In this document: one piece after another, positions 63,501-64,000 of the stretch
Numbering within the stretch: position 1 is the stretch's first letter
How the letters are laid out: each line of letters opens with the position of its first letter
Assembly: GCF_019351405.1 (NCBI RefSeq)
Contig: NZ_JAHWZX010000004.1
Location: forward strand, 62,001-126,000
Source of the DNA: Stakelama flava
Lineage (GTDB): Bacteria > Pseudomonadota > Alphaproteobacteria > Sphingomonadales > Sphingomonadaceae
Direction: 5' to 3'
DNA length: 64,000 nucleotides
The notes under the pieces: generated by a model
Told to the model about the DNA's origin: nothing
Seen by the model: the letters and a program-made list of their open reading frames with translations, nothing else
Databases searched by the model: none
Made by a program: the position numbers and the translations under genes

Positions 63501-64000
63501 GATCGACGACCCCATTCCCCTGAACGACGGGTGCATGCGCGGCGTTTCGGTGGTGGTGCCCAACGAATCGATGCTTAATCCCGAATATCCCGCCGCGGTC
63601 GTCGCCGGGAATGTCGAGGTGAGCCAGGTTGTCACCGACACGATTTTCGGGGCGCTCGGCGCGATGGCGGGCGCGCAGGGGACGATGAACAATCTCACCT
63701 TTGGCGATGCGACGCACCAATATTACGAAACCATTGCGGGCGGATCGGGGGCGGGGCCGGATTTCGACGGTGCCGATGTCGTGCAGACGCATATGACCAA
63801 CAGCCGCCTGACCGATCCCGAAATACTGGAAACGCGATTTCCCGTTCTGGTGGAAGAATTCGCCATTCGTAGCGGATCGGGCGGGGCAGGGCGGCATCGT
63901 GGCGGTGACGGGGCGGTCCGTCGCCTGCGGTTTCGCGAACCGATGCAGCTCTCGATTCTGTCGAACCACCGCCGGGTGCCGCCGTTCGGACTGGCAGGCG
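60550..64000 (+). CDS. 5-oxoprolinase (HyuA/HyuB fusion; 3' end outside window)
   Basis: An ATP-dependent enzyme that opens 5-oxoproline (pyroglutamate) to glutamate. At least 1150 residues are present. The HyuA half begins with [14 protein letters not shown] (nucleotide-binding) and has [14 protein letters not shown] at about 285. The HyuB half starts near residue 690 with [20 protein letters not shown] and includes [13 protein letters not shown]-like [12 protein letters not shown] and RGHHADVGG. Fusion of both halves is typical of true oxoprolinases. ATG 60550 follows AGGAG. It is 72 bases after hutC and may be in the same operon, which links two routes to glutamate. Confidence 0.92.
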   Translation, partial: MSDTDQRWNFWIDRGGTFTDVIARSPKGEVTVDKLLSENPEQYDDAAVAAIRRITGVETDALPPLDVRIGTTIATNALLERKGQPVLLAITRGFRDALTIGTQDRPDIFARAIRRPDPLHADVVEIDERVAPDGEVLTSLDEDAARKALSAAYDRGLRAVAIVLMHGYIHSAHEQALAEIARNIGFTQISVSHEVGALIKLIGRGDTSVVDAYLSPVLRNYVETLENALGEGAQPLFMQSNGGLTLGRAFRGKDAILSGPAGGIVGMAQTAKRAGFDRVIGFDMGGTSTDVSLYAGHYERDNETMVAGARIRAPMLRIHTVAAGGGSVCGFDGGRLLVGPESAGAVPGPAAYRRGGPLTITDCNIALGKVQADFFPALFGKDGDQPLDADASRERLTELADAVGDAGGTAQSPEEIAEGLLTIAVADMANAIKAISIARGHDVSRFVLACFGGAGGQHACLVADALGIDRVLIHPLAGVLSAYGMGLADRRELRERTLSLPLEDARMTALRDDADALQGEAVDALAAQGVARETIETNCIAMVRTHGTESNFAIPLGNLDDMRAAFAAAFRQRFGYADTGALVVDMLRAEAVAKTGRADERITAAAEQTAGPAAITRTFMAGEWRETPVHRREELAEGAHIGGPALIIDAVSTTVIEPGWGAAVDGDGALVLKREEARGRAEMGTQRDPVRLEIFSGLFMAIAEEMGAALRHSASSVNIRERLDFSCALFDAQGNLIANAPHIPVHLGSMGESIRSVLARRGTDGRGIREGDVYALNAPYDGGTHLPDITVIRPVFAGGGDVPDYFVAARGHHADVGGISPGSMPPNSVTIEEEGIIFDNVLLVDEGRFREAEVRELLASGRWPARNIDQNIADLAAQVAACERGASALCGIADQYGADVVTAYMAHVQDYAAEAVQRLIPRLSGGEFAYEMDSGAVVKARIDIDADKGAMTVDFTGTSAQQPDNFNAPLAVTRAAVLYAIRTLIDDPIPLNDGCMRGVSVVVPNESMLNPEYPAAVVAGNVEVSQVVTDTIFGALGAMAGAQGTMNNLTFGDATHQYYETIAGGSGAGPDFDGADVVQTHMTNSRLTDPEILETRFPVLVEEFAIRSGSGGAGRHRGGDGAVRRLRFREPMQLSILSNHRRVPPFGLAG

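Overview
The window looks like chromosomal DNA of a sphingomonad (Alphaproteobacteria, Sphingomonadales). The best evidence is a serine palmitoyltransferase gene (31144-32406) of 420 codons that matches the Sphingomonas enzyme in length and in the positions of its catalytic residues. It sits with a dedicated acyl carrier protein and a ceramide-reductase-like gene. The high-G+C coding, the TonB-dependent receptor with SapC, cupin and halogenase partners, and the alphaproteobacterial order phoR-pstSCAB-phoU-phoB fit this. Most of the window is core chromosome. Three stretches look accessory: an AT-rich half-gene at about 23.2-24.1 kb, a small scar behind a tRNA-Ser gene at 39.8-40.35 kb, and a glucan-utilisation locus at 44.2-58.1 kb.

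Layout, left to right. 0-5.2 kb: ahpC and a partial ahpF, a TauE-type exporter divergent from cysE and a DUF2794 gene, an SDR dehydrogenase, and a small secreted protein. 5.3-12.6 kb: the phosphate regulon on the minus strand (phoR, pstS, pstC, pstA, pstB, phoU, phoB) with a Pho-box-like site before pstS. 12.7-15.3 kb: a tightly overlapping cassette made of a Tat-signal protein, a PqqD-like protein, an HprK-like kinase and a nucleotidyltransferase. This is the poorly characterised HPr-rel-A system and is the best candidate here for an undescribed pathway. 15.2-21.3 kb: gph, glmU, glmS, an oxidoreductase and manA (amino-sugar and sugar-phosphate supply). 21.3-26.1 kb: two tiny divergent ORFs, a c-di-GMP phosphodiesterase, a TPR hybrid kinase with an AT-rich sensor half, and a stand-alone receiver.

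26.1-36 kb: envelope lipid genes. These are a GNAT-type acyltransferase (possible ceramide synthase), a desaturase, lptG, lptF, spt, acpR and a cerR-like gene, followed by proB and obgE. 36-39.6 kb: a TetR regulator divergent from a PF10118 protein, an acetyltransferase, rpmA/rplU and hspQ. 39.7-42.4 kb: tRNA-Ser(CGA), a short integration-scar candidate, and a chemoreceptor. 42.6-58.1 kb: an AlgE-like porin and a locus that appears built for a laminarin-type beta-1,3-glucan: a GH55-like protein, GH16, an MFS transporter, GH3, a TonB receptor, SapC, a cupin protein, a tryptophan-halogenase-like protein and a LacI regulator. Two matching LacI-type palindromes lie in front of the GH55-like gene and in the GH3/TonB-receptor divergent region. 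58.1-64 kb: hutH, hutC and a 5-oxoprolinase that runs off the end.

Nearly all sequence is coding. The only gene-poor stretches above 300 bases are 21306-21712 (promoter and tiny ORFs) and 39778-40502 (scar, small ORF, gene fragment). I see no CRISPR array, rRNA or intact insertion sequence.
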